This document shows positions 22,658 through 28,520 of a stretch of 33,795 nt of DNA, piece after piece (position 1 is the first letter of the stretch; each line of letters begins with the position of its first letter). The DNA is from a virus: positions 1-33,795 of IMG/VR virus record IMGVR_UViG_3300042310_000426, one strand, 5' to 3'. The notes below the pieces were generated by a model. The model worked only from the letters and a program-made list of their open reading frames with translations. It did not search any database and was not told the origin of the DNA. The translations under genes were made by a program, and so were the position numbers.

Positions 22658-22685
22658 CAAACGGCCGAAGGAAGGGGCGAGTCTG

Positions 22686-23018
22686 TTACCGAATGGGCTT
22701 TTTCTTCAAGGATCGCGACACGGCCGAATAGTTTTCGTTCTCGGTCGGGTCTGAGTCGAGTGACGCCGCCAGCGTGCGCGCTGCTGCCCGTGCCTCTGGC
22801 GGCACATGCCAGCGCCCGACGAGCACAAACGCAGGATCAGCACCTGCGCCCTCGCACATCCGCAAGAAATCGCTTACCGCTGGCTCTCTGGTTCCGTTTA
22901 GCCAATGCCCAACGGTGGCGCTGCTAAGCATCAACTTGGCGCTCAACGAGCGCGCCGAAATGTCGTGTTCGGCCATGTGTTGCCTTAGGCGTCGAGCCCA
23001 GGAGGGAATAGTAGGCAT
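22686..23018 (-). CDS. CI-like prophage repressor, short form
   Basis: The product is 110 residues from ATG 23018 ('MPTIPSWARRLRQHMAEHD'). An upstream open frame reaches 23147 but would run through the operator and cro, so it is rejected. An XRE-type HTH is visible: 'ISARSLSAKLMLSSATVGHWLNGTREPAVSDFLRMCEGAGADP'. The C-terminus 'SLDSDPTENENYSAVSRSLKKKPIR' lacks any S24 autocleavage domain, so induction cannot follow the RecA self-cleavage route of lambda CI. It is transcribed divergently from the Cro-like gene and toward the PL operon, with no evident terminator between. Confidence 0.88.
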   Translation of the reverse strand: MPTIPSWARRLRQHMAEHDISARSLSAKLMLSSATVGHWLNGTREPAVSDFLRMCEGAGADPAFVLVGRWHVPPEARAAARTLAASLDSDPTENENYSAVSRSLKKKPIR

Positions 23019-23024
23019 GTTGAA

Positions 23025-23053
23025 ACTGTAACGGGTCACGCCGAACGAGTGGC
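23025..23053 (-). promoter_or_regulatory. Possible PRM-like promoter for the repressor
   Basis: On the minus strand a TACAGT -10 (23025-23030) lies 6 bases before the repressor ATG; the matching -35 (GCCACT, 23048-23053) is poor and directly abuts operator 23054-23066. A weak promoter next to an operator is what a repressor-activated maintenance promoter looks like. Its message would start at or within 2 bases of the ATG, as for lambda cI. Confidence 0.45.
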
Positions 23054-23100
23054 ATACGTTACGTATTGACTCCGGAGGATCAAATGAATACACTGCGTAG
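23054..23100. promoter_or_regulatory. OR-like operators in the cI-cro gap
   Basis: ATACG-TTA-CGTAT (23054-23066) is a perfect site of the same code as the OL pair. A degenerate copy, ATACA-CTG-CGTAG (23088-23100), matches 8 of 10 arm bases with the same 3-base centre. The first abuts the PR -35 and the possible PRM -35; the second covers the PR -10. Confidence 0.78.
23066..23094 (+). promoter_or_regulatory. PR-like early rightward promoter
   Basis: -35 TTGACT (23066-23071), 17-base spacer, -10 TACACT (23089-23094). Transcription would begin near 23101-23103, which is at the cro start codon, giving an almost leaderless message. Both operator sites of this gap overlap it. Confidence 0.78.
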
Positions 23101-23102
23101 TC

Positions 23103-23324
23103 ATGAGCATTCATCCAATCACCACTTATCGTGAGGCGCGCAATCAAAGCCGCGCGGAATTCGCTGCGCTACTAGGTGTCAAGCGCGCGATGTTGGACCA
23201 CGTAGAGCGTGGGATCCGCAAGTTTTCGGCTGAGCGTGCAGTCCAAATCGAACTAGCGACGGGGGTGCCCCGGACCGTGTTGCGCCCTGATTTGTGGGCG
23301 TACACGGAAACCGAGGCGACCTGA
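23103..23324 (+). CDS. Cro-like/YdaS-type regulator
   Basis: The product is 73 residues. The compact HTH 'EARNQSRAEFAALLGVKRAMLDHVERG' is followed by 'SAERAVQIELATGVPRTVLRPDLWAY', the ending typical of Cro/YdaS-type regulators. It lies opposite the CI-like gene across an 84-base operator region and is first in the rightward operon. No Shine-Dalgarno fits: the region between the -10 and ATG is only 8 bases, suggesting leaderless translation. It should bind the same operators and favour the lytic path. Confidence 0.88.
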   Translation: MSIHPITTYREARNQSRAEFAALLGVKRAMLDHVERGIRKFSAERAVQIELATGVPRTVLRPDLWAYTETEAT

Positions 23325-23328
23325 TGGG

Positions 23329-23547
23329 TTACTTGCTGGGTTCGTTCGAGGCCGGCATGCACGCGAAGGCCACGCTGGACCGTTCCAGTCGCGCCTGTTC
23401 GGCGACGCGAACGCTGGCCTTGCCGGCTTCTTCGCAGGCTGCTCGGTCTGCGAATGTCGCGGTGAGCGCGGCTGGCATGCGGGTGGTGTGCATGCCGGCG
23501 GTCATCGAAAAGCTGCTCATCACCACGATCAGTATCCACTGCGTCAT
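23329..23547 (-). CDS. Antisense small secreted or membrane protein between cro and cII
   Basis: The product is 72 residues from ATG 23547, with GGAGG 5 bases upstream on the minus strand. The hydrophobic N-terminus 'MTQWILIVVMSSFSMTAGM' is followed by 'ATFADRAACEEAGKASVRVAEQARL' and 'SSVAFACMPASN'. The F-x-D-x-x-A-C-E-x-A...C-x-P pattern recurs in small phage membrane/periplasmic proteins, and two Cys may form a disulfide. It lies opposite to the surrounding rightward operon and fills the 249-base gap between cro and the CII-like gene. An earlier ATG in frame (23586) overlaps the CII start and lacks a ribosome site. Confidence 0.65.
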   Translation of the reverse strand: MTQWILIVVMSSFSMTAGMHTTRMPAALTATFADRAACEEAGKASVRVAEQARLERSSVAFACMPASNEPSK

Positions 23548-23573
23548 CTGAACCTCCGAGGTAAGGGGAAAAC

Positions 23574-23990
23574 ATGTCCGCATCATCGCGCGCTGGTACC
23601 GGGATTAAGCGGGATCAATCATCCCGGTACGTGCAGATGCCTCTGGAATTCGCACCCGGGCTGACTGAGCGTCATCCTACCCTGCTGGCCTGCTGCCACG
23701 AATCGGCGGTGCGCTGCGATCGTCCGATGAAGGCGCTGGCCGCCGACATGGACATGAGCAGCTCGGATCTCGGGCGCAAGCTCGCACCGGCGGACGGCGA
23801 TCCGCGCCGGTTGTCGGTCGACGACCTTGTGCGCTTGATCGACGCTACCGGCGACCTGTCTCCGATCTACTGGCTGATCGAGAAGTTTGCCATCGACGAT
23901 GAAGCGCGCCAGCGTCGCGCCCAGGCCGAGCTGGCGAAGCAGCTGCCGGGCTTGATCGCGCTGCTCAAGCAGGTGGGGGTCGGGTCGTGA
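23574..23990 (+). CDS. CII-like regulator (Phage_CP76 family)
   Basis: The product is 138 residues, with ATG 23574 preceded by 'aaggggaaaac'. After about 45 residues comes 'RPMKALAADMDMSSSDLGRKLAPADGDPRRLSVDDLVRLIDATGD', the HTH arrangement of the CP76/CII family, then 'YWLIEKFAIDDEARQRRAQAELAKQLPGLIALLKQ', a helical C-terminus suited to oligomerisation. Such proteins activate establishment promoters in the lysis-lysogeny decision. Its place after cro fits. It overlaps the next gene by 4 bases (GTGA). The target promoter is not identified. Confidence 0.82.
   Translation: MSASSRAGTGIKRDQSSRYVQMPLEFAPGLTERHPTLLACCHESAVRCDRPMKALAADMDMSSSDLGRKLAPADGDPRRLSVDDLVRLIDATGDLSPIYWLIEKFAIDDEARQRRAQAELAKQLPGLIALLKQVGVGS
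23596..23630 (+). other. Perfect 10-bp inverted repeat within the CII-like gene start
   Basis: GTACCGGGAT (23596-23605) and ATCCCGGTAC (23621-23630) flank a 15-base loop, 22 bases after the ATG. No T-run follows, so it is not an intrinsic terminator. It could be an RNA hairpin that tempers CII translation or a protein-binding site. Confidence 0.55.
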
Positions 23991-24322
23991 TCGCCGGTGC
24001 GCCGCCGCCCGGCACCCTGCAGAAACGCCCGCGACCGGCGAACGACTGGCAGCGGCGAGTTGAATGGGCGCGCCAGCCTGCCGGGGGATGGAAACAGGAC
24101 GACTTTTGCATGACGCCCAGCGGCCGCCTGGCCCGAGTGTTGTTTGTGTCCGAACAGGGTTTGGCGCTGGCGTATATCCATGAGTCGCCGAGACGCCGCG
24201 CGCATGCGGACGTGAGCCTGAAGCCGCACTTGTGCCGGTGGATCTCGCCACGCGAGGCGCGTGCGCTCAAGCAGCCCAATGGGGGAGTGAAAAGCGAAGG
24301 AGGTGCCGATGCTGCTGCGTGA
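23987..24322 (+). CDS. Small protein of unknown function
   Basis: The product is 111 residues from GTG 23987, inside the GTGA overlap with the CII-like gene. It has a basic, Pro-rich start ('PPPGTLQKRPRPANDWQRRVEW'), then a possible small beta-barrel ('CMTPSGRLARVLFVSEQGLALAYIHE', 'SLKPHLCRWISPREARAL'). The family is not recognised. It overlaps the next gene by 14 bases. Position between cII and the primase is where phages often carry replication accessories. Confidence 0.75.
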   Translation: MIAGAPPPGTLQKRPRPANDWQRRVEWARQPAGGWKQDDFCMTPSGRLARVLFVSEQGLALAYIHESPRRRAHADVSLKPHLCRWISPREARALKQPNGGVKSEGGADAAA

Positions 24323-24494
24323 CCTGTCCGTGCGGGTGGTGTCCTTTTCCAGCGAGCCGATCCGCAGCGTGGCCGGCGATCGCACCGATTACTTCCGCGA
24401 CTACGATCAGATGCGGGCCAACGACCCGATGCGCCGCCAGCAGATCCGCACCGCGATGAAGCGGTATCGCCAGCGGCGGAAAGCCACGAAGTGA
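24309..24494 (+). CDS. Small basic protein of unknown function
   Basis: The product is 61 residues from ATG 24309, preceded by AGGAGG at 24298-24303 with a 5-base spacer; a GTG two codons earlier overlaps the ribosome site and is not used. 'LSVRVVSFSSEPIRSVAGDRTDYFRDYDQMRANDPMRRQQ' is followed by a basic tail 'IRTAMKRYRQRRKATK' that probably binds nucleic acid. It overlaps the next gene by 4 bases (GTGA). Confidence 0.78.
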   Translation: MLLRDLSVRVVSFSSEPIRSVAGDRTDYFRDYDQMRANDPMRRQQIRTAMKRYRQRRKATK

Positions 24495-24727
24495 CCCTGG
24501 CCGTGCGGAAGACTCGCGACGAACTGCGTGCCGAGCTGCCCGATGTGGCGGCATTCGTCGACGCCGTGCGCGACGCCTTCGGCGACCAGGTGCGCGTGCT
24601 CGGCATCCGTACGCCTGAATGGACGATGGGAAACCCCGACCAGCCTGCCGGCATCCGCCTTTCCGACTGTGTCTGGGATACGCGCCCTACGCCGGTCGCC
24701 CCTGCTGCTCACCGCCGACGAGCCTGA
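24491..24727 (+). CDS. Small protein of unknown function upstream of primase
   Basis: The product is 78 residues from GTG 24491 (GTGA overlap). It shows a helix 'TRDELRAELPDVAAFVDAVRDAFGDQVRVLGIRTPEW', then a loop-rich end 'NPDQPAGIRLSDCVWDTRPTP'. It ends 6 bases before the primase start. No family is recognised; its start and coupling support it as a true gene. Confidence 0.72.
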   Translation: MTLAVRKTRDELRAELPDVAAFVDAVRDAFGDQVRVLGIRTPEWTMGNPDQPAGIRLSDCVWDTRPTPVAPAAHRRRA

Positions 24728-24733
24728 CCCTTC

Positions 24734-27148
24734 ATGGCACCCACGAACAAGCCGCCGATCGACTTCGGCCGGATAGCTGCCGCCGCGCTCCAGCAGGCCG
24801 ACACCCTCGTCGAGCGGTGGTTGCCCGGCGGGAAGCGGGTCGGTCATGAATGGCAGTGCGGATCGCTGGCCGGGGATGCGGGCAGCAGCTGCTCGGTCAA
24901 CCTCAACACCGGCGCCTGGGCCGATTTCGCGACCGACGAGGCCGGCGGCGACCTGATCTCGCTGTACGGTGCGGTGTACCAGCTGCGAAACGGCCCGGCG
25001 GCCCGCGAGCTGGCCGAGCAGCTGGGCATGGCTGCGAGCGATGCCCAGCAGCCCGAGCGTGCGCGCCGCGCGCCTGAGCCGAAGGCCGAGCCCGCGCCCG
25101 ATGACGATCGCTGGAGCGATGCCGGCGAGTGGCCCGAGGATGGCCCGCCTGCACCGGTGGCGCATGTCGTGCGCGGCCGGCCGGTGCTCTCCTGGTGCTA
25201 CCGCACCGCCGCTGGTGGCATCACCGGCTACGTGCACCGGTTCGTCACCAGCGACGGCGGAAAAGAGATCCTGCCCTGCGTGTGGTCGCAGCACCCTACG
25301 AAGGGCAAGGCGTGGAAGTGGCGGCAGTGGGATCAGCCGCGCCCGCTGTACCACCTCGATTTGCAGGCCGACGATCGCCCGGTGCTGGTGGTCGAGGGCG
25401 AGAAGTGCGTCGACGCCGCGGCATCGGTGCTCGGTGCGTCGCACTGGGTAACCTGCTGGTCGGGTGGCGGCAATGCGGTGCACAAGGCCGACTTCGGGCC
25501 GCTGGCTGGCCGGCGCGTGATCCTCTGGCCCGACTGCGACGCGAAGCGTGACAAGGCCGGCACGGCCCTGCTGCCCGAGGACAAGCAGCCAGGCGTGAAG
25601 GCGATGGAGAAGGCCGCGCAGATCCTGCTCGTGGGCGACTGCGACGTGTCGATCGTGGCCATCCCGCGCCCCGGCGATCGGCCAGACGGCTGGGACATTG
25701 CCGACCTGATCGCCGAGGCTGGCGACAACGCCAGCGCAGCCGTGCACGCATGGCTGCAGGCCGACAAGCTGCGCCGCCCCCGAGCTGCCCCAGCGGGTGC
25801 AGGCGCGCCGCCACCGCCGCCGGATGCGCCCAGCGCACCGCCGCCCTGGCCTGAGCCGGAAGACGACTGGGGCGCCCAGCTCGTACGCATCAAGGGCGGC
25901 AACCTCGCCTCGCACCCGGTCAACGTGTCGACGATCCTGCGCAACGATTCGAGGTGGCGCGGGGTCGTAAGCTTCGACGAGTTCTCGAACCGCGTCGTGA
26001 AGCGTGCGCCGCCCCCGTACGCGCATGGCCGCGCCGGCGAGTGGGTGTCGGACGATGACAGCCGCACCGCCGCGTGGCTTGCGCAGGTGTACGGGCTGGT
26101 GGTGTCGAGCATTCAAGTGCTCGAGGCCGTCGAGATGGTGGCTCGAGAGTCGCCAGTGCACCCGGTCCGTGAGTACCTGCAGGGCATCACCTGGGACGGC
26201 ACGCCGCGCCTCGCGCACTGGCTGATCGATCACGCAGGCGTCGAGGACACCGAGTACATCCGCGCGGTAAGCCAGTTCTTCCTTCGCGCGATGGTCAAGC
26301 GGGTGATGGAGCCCGGCTGCAAGTTCGACTACTGCCTGGTGCTGGAGGGCAGCGAGGGCCTGCGGAAGTCATCGCTGGCGTTGCTGCTTGGCGGCCCGTG
26401 GTTTTCCGACACCGACCTCGACCTGACGCACAAGGATTCGATGGCTGCCCTTCAGGGCAAGTGGCTGCACGAGTTCAGCGAGATGGACTCGGTGACCCGC
26501 GCAGAGGCGGCGAAGCAGAAGAGCTTCCTGTCGAGGCAGGTCGACGAGTTCCGCCCGGTGTACGGCCGGCGGCAGATCAGCTGCCCGCGGCAATCGGTGT
26601 TCGTGGGTACCACGAACGAGGATGAGTACATCAAGGCCGGGCAGGGTGCCAGGCGTTTCTGGCCCGTGCGCGTGCCGCGCGAGATCGACATCAACGCACT
26701 GCGGGAGGCTCGCGATCAACTGTTCGCCGAGGCCATGCAGGACTACCTGGCCGGCCTGCCGTGCGCGCCAGACAGCGAGATGCAGCGCGAGCTGTTCCGC
26801 CCCGTGCAGGCGCGCCGGGTGGTGCAGGAATCGATGATCGATGCGCTGCACGACTGGGTGCTCGAGCCAGGGGCCGATGAGATCACGCGCCGCGTGGCGA
26901 ACGCCAGCTGCTTCTCGCTGGCCGACGCGGCACTGCGAGGATTGCACATCAGCCCGGCGCAGCTTACTCGGGATCTGGAAACCCGCATCGGCAAAGCCCT
27001 ACGCGCGCTCGGCTGCGAGCGCATTGAGAAACGCAACGGCATGAGTCGCTTCTGGTACAAGCCCCCCGCTCGAAATGGGGCCACGTCAGAGGAAGCGACC
27101 GCACCGGGGCACAACCCGTTCGCCGGGGATAGTCATGTAGATATCTGA
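24734..27148 (+). CDS. Primase-helicase: Toprim domain plus VirE/SF3-like helicase
   Basis: The product is 804 residues. The N-terminus 'HEWQCGSLAGDAGSSCSVNLNTGAWADFATDEAGGDLISL' (39-77) is a primase-type DNA-binding region. A Toprim core follows: Glu221 in 'VLVVEGEKC', Asp267 and Asp269 in 'ILWPDCDA'. After a Pro/Ala linker (350-375) comes a VirE-family AAA+ helicase: 'YLQGITWDGTPRLAHWL', Walker A 'GSEGLRKSS' (539-547, Lys545), 'KWLHEFSEMD', the sensor 'VFVGTTNED' and the arginine 'GARRFWPV'. It should unwind and prime at the phage origin, and likely starts replication without a host DnaB loader. It is the largest gene of the rightward early operon. Confidence 0.94.
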   Translation: MAPTNKPPIDFGRIAAAALQQADTLVERWLPGGKRVGHEWQCGSLAGDAGSSCSVNLNTGAWADFATDEAGGDLISLYGAVYQLRNGPAARELAEQLGMAASDAQQPERARRAPEPKAEPAPDDDRWSDAGEWPEDGPPAPVAHVVRGRPVLSWCYRTAAGGITGYVHRFVTSDGGKEILPCVWSQHPTKGKAWKWRQWDQPRPLYHLDLQADDRPVLVVEGEKCVDAAASVLGASHWVTCWSGGGNAVHKADFGPLAGRRVILWPDCDAKRDKAGTALLPEDKQPGVKAMEKAAQILLVGDCDVSIVAIPRPGDRPDGWDIADLIAEAGDNASAAVHAWLQADKLRRPRAAPAGAGAPPPPPDAPSAPPPWPEPEDDWGAQLVRIKGGNLASHPVNVSTILRNDSRWRGVVSFDEFSNRVVKRAPPPYAHGRAGEWVSDDDSRTAAWLAQVYGLVVSSIQVLEAVEMVARESPVHPVREYLQGITWDGTPRLAHWLIDHAGVEDTEYIRAVSQFFLRAMVKRVMEPGCKFDYCLVLEGSEGLRKSSLALLLGGPWFSDTDLDLTHKDSMAALQGKWLHEFSEMDSVTRAEAAKQKSFLSRQVDEFRPVYGRRQISCPRQSVFVGTTNEDEYIKAGQGARRFWPVRVPREIDINALREARDQLFAEAMQDYLAGLPCAPDSEMQRELFRPVQARRVVQESMIDALHDWVLEPGADEITRRVANASCFSLADAALRGLHISPAQLTRDLETRIGKALRALGCERIEKRNGMSRFWYKPPARNGATSEEATAPGHNPFAGDSHVDI

Positions 27149-27156
27149 AACAGGGA

Positions 27157-27270
27157 GGGTTCCATACCTTCCACACTGAAATCAGAACCCCCGCGTGAGG
27201 CGGGGGGGGGCCCCCCCCCGCCCCCACGCCGCACGTAACACACCCATCAGGTATGGAAGGTATGGAACCC
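27157..27270. repeat. 17-bp inverted repeat flanking a G9C9 palindrome; possible replication origin or RNA switch
   Basis: GGGTTCCATACCTTCCA (27157-27173) is the exact reverse complement of 27254-27270, with 80 bases between. The right arm includes a tandem 9-base direct repeat GGTATGGAA (27250-27258 and 27259-27267), and covers two candidate starts of the Q-like gene. It lies just after the primase-helicase gene, where phage origins are common; the tandem repeats could be iterons. In RNA the arms would pair and hide the Q start. Confidence 0.75.
27193..27229. repeat. G9C9 palindrome with longer stem
   Basis: Nine G (27202-27210) meet nine C (27211-27219), inside a 24-base perfect palindrome (27199-27222). 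GCGTG (27193-27197) and CACGC (27225-27229) extend the stem after a small bulge. Such a tract hinders polymerases and could be a replication or transcription barrier. The exact run length may also be a sequencing error. Confidence 0.7.
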
Positions 27271-27639
27271 ATGATCAACCGACACCCGATGCACCTGAGA
27301 CTCACCGACTGGGCCTACTGGGTAACCGCCCGCGGTGAGGGCAAGGTCGGCGCGATGGGCTACAGCAAGTGCACGCTCGCCGATTGGCGGTCGGGCGACG
27401 GCTATGACGGATCCGCGCACTCGGCCGTGCCCGTCAATGCGATCCAGTGCAGACGTACGCACGATGCGATTCAAGCGTGCGAGCCGTGGCAGCGCGAGGT
27501 GCTGACCTGGTACTACGTGCAGGCCCTGACCCTGCGTACGATCGCGCAACGTCTGACCGTGGCCAGCCCCGAGACCGCACAACGCCGCGTGCTGGCGTCG
27601 CTCGACGCGGTCGAAAGCGTTATCCACACGCCCGCTTGA
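27253..27639 (+). CDS. Q-like late antiterminator
   Basis: The product is 128 residues if the ATG at 27253 is used; ATGs at 27262 and 27271 are equally possible. 'MHLRLTDWAYWVTARG' opens it, and the C-terminal half 'CEPWQREVLTWYYVQALTLRTIAQRLTVASPETAQRRVLASLDAVESV' has the sigma region 4-like HTH seen in phage antitermination and ArpU-type proteins. It is the last early gene. A promoter starts at its stop codon and a strong terminator follows before the terminase genes, so a role as Q, letting polymerase read into late genes, is well supported by context. Confidence 0.82.
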   Translation: MEGMEPMINRHPMHLRLTDWAYWVTARGEGKVGAMGYSKCTLADWRSGDGYDGSAHSAVPVNAIQCRRTHDAIQACEPWQREVLTWYYVQALTLRTIAQRLTVASPETAQRRVLASLDAVESVIHTPA

Positions 27640-27663
27640 TTGGATCGAACAGATGGCGATAAT
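27636..27663 (+). promoter_or_regulatory. Late promoter, pR'-like
   Basis: -35 TTGATT (27636-27641, overlapping the Q-like stop), 16-base spacer, -10 GATAAT (27658-27663, 5 of 6 matches). It would start a leader of about 125 bases that ends at the terminator 27753-27795, ahead of terminase. This is the lambda pR' plan. Confidence 0.75.
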
Positions 27664-27752
27664 CCAGCTAACCTCGGCAGCAGTACCGGCGGGGGATCGG
27701 ACGACGGCGATGCAGTTCCCAGCGTGTGACCTCCTCCCATGTGCTGGCCTTA

Positions 27753-27795
27753 GAGGCCCCGCGACCTGCATGTCAGGCTCGGGGCCTCGTTTTTT
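27753..27795 (+). terminator. Strong intrinsic terminator, tR'-like
   Basis: GAGGCCCCG (27753-27761) pairs perfectly with CGGGGCCTC (27780-27788); an inner CCTG/CAGG pair strengthens the stem, and TTTTTT follows at 27790-27795. It separates the Q-like gene and its promoter from the late operon, so late expression would need antitermination. Confidence 0.92.
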
Positions 27796-27942
27796 CTCGG
27801 TCATGGGGGCGACGGGGCGGCAGGGTCGGCCGAGTGACGGGTCCTTCCAGAGCCTTTTTACCTGCGAGCGAAAAGCCCGCGTTTTTCGCGCAGTGTCGGT
27901 GACTGGTCGGACTGGTCGGAGGGCTGGTCATGGGTGACCAGT
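27796..27942 (+). other. Candidate cos/terminase-binding region
   Basis: This gene-free stretch between the terminator and the small terminase start holds a palindrome TCGGCCGA (27826-27833), a hairpin GCGAAAA/TTTTCGC (27868-27889), and tandem 9-base repeats GACTGGTCG (27901-27909, 27910-27918) with a third partial copy (27922-27930) and an inverted copy TGACCAGT (27934-27941). cos and its terminase-binding repeats sit just upstream of the small terminase gene in lambda-type phages. I cannot name the cut site. A GGAGGG ribosome site lies at 27918-27923. Confidence 0.5.
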
Positions 27943-28520
27943 ACATCAGCCTTCGGGCCTACAGCCGGATGCGGGGCGTGTCGCTGTACGCGGTACAGAC
28001 TGCGATCGCGAGCGGCCGCGTGACGGCCGTGCGGCGCGATGCCAAGGGCAAGATCACCGGCATCGATCCGGTGAAAGCGGATGCGCAGTGGGCGGCGAAC
28101 ACGGATGCGACCGAGGCGGCGCGCACCGGTGCCGATCCGTTCCGCGGTGCGGTGGTGCAGCCTGACCTGGTGGATCGTGCCAGCGTAGAGCCGCCGCCGG
28201 CCGGGCCGAGTGACACCGCCGAGTATCAGGCGTCTCGAGCGAAGCGGGAGGAATACCAGGCGGAGATGGCCCGGCTCACGCTGCTCGAGCGGCTCGGGCA
28301 AGTCGGCTCGATCGAGGGGTTCCTGCGGGCGGTGACCGACGCGGCCCAGCTCACGCAGGACAGGATCCTGCAGGTGCCCAGCCGGATCTCGACGTCGCTG
28401 GCGGTCGAGACCGATCCGATCAAGATCGAAACGCTGCTCACGCGCGAGCTCAAGGACGCACTCGATGGGATCGCTCAACGAGCCGCCGAGCTTGCACAGC
28501 CTGCCCCAGGGCCTGGCTGA
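27930..28520 (+). CDS. Terminase small subunit, Nu1-like
   Basis: The product is 196 residues. The N-terminal winged-helix-like 'YISLRAYSRMRGVSLYAVQTAIASGRVTAVRRDAKGKITGIDPVKADAQW' is the Nu1-type DNA-binding motif that recognises cos-proximal repeats. After a linker, 'EYQASRAKREEYQAEMARLTLLERLGQVGSIEGFLRAVTDAAQLTQDRILQVP' and 'LLTRELKDALDGIAQRAAELA' form the helical part that oligomerises and binds the large subunit. GACTGGTCG repeats directly upstream may be its site. It is the first late gene and overlaps the large subunit gene by 56 bases. Confidence 0.88.
   Translation: MGDQYISLRAYSRMRGVSLYAVQTAIASGRVTAVRRDAKGKITGIDPVKADAQWAANTDATEAARTGADPFRGAVVQPDLVDRASVEPPPAGPSDTAEYQASRAKREEYQAEMARLTLLERLGQVGSIEGFLRAVTDAAQLTQDRILQVPSRISTSLAVETDPIKIETLLTRELKDALDGIAQRAAELAQPAPGPG

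Noticed and set aside
22686-23147. Longer start for the repressor (153 residues)
   Set aside because: It would read through the operators and past the cro start. The ATG at 23018 begins a normal HTH-protein N-terminus and follows a plausible -10.
23294-23551. 85-codon plus-strand frame between cro and cII
   Set aside because: No ribosome site; it overlaps cro in another frame. The minus-strand frame here has GGAGG and a phage-like small-protein pattern, so I preferred that one.
27199-27222. G9C9 tract as a terminator
   Set aside because: A perfect palindrome with no loop and no following T-run is not a usual intrinsic terminator. Its exact length may also be a sequencing error.
27653-27937. 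94-codon plus-strand frame between the Q-like gene and terminase
   Set aside because: It runs through the -10 region, the terminator stem and the candidate cos repeats, and has no Shine-Dalgarno. The region is better explained as regulatory.
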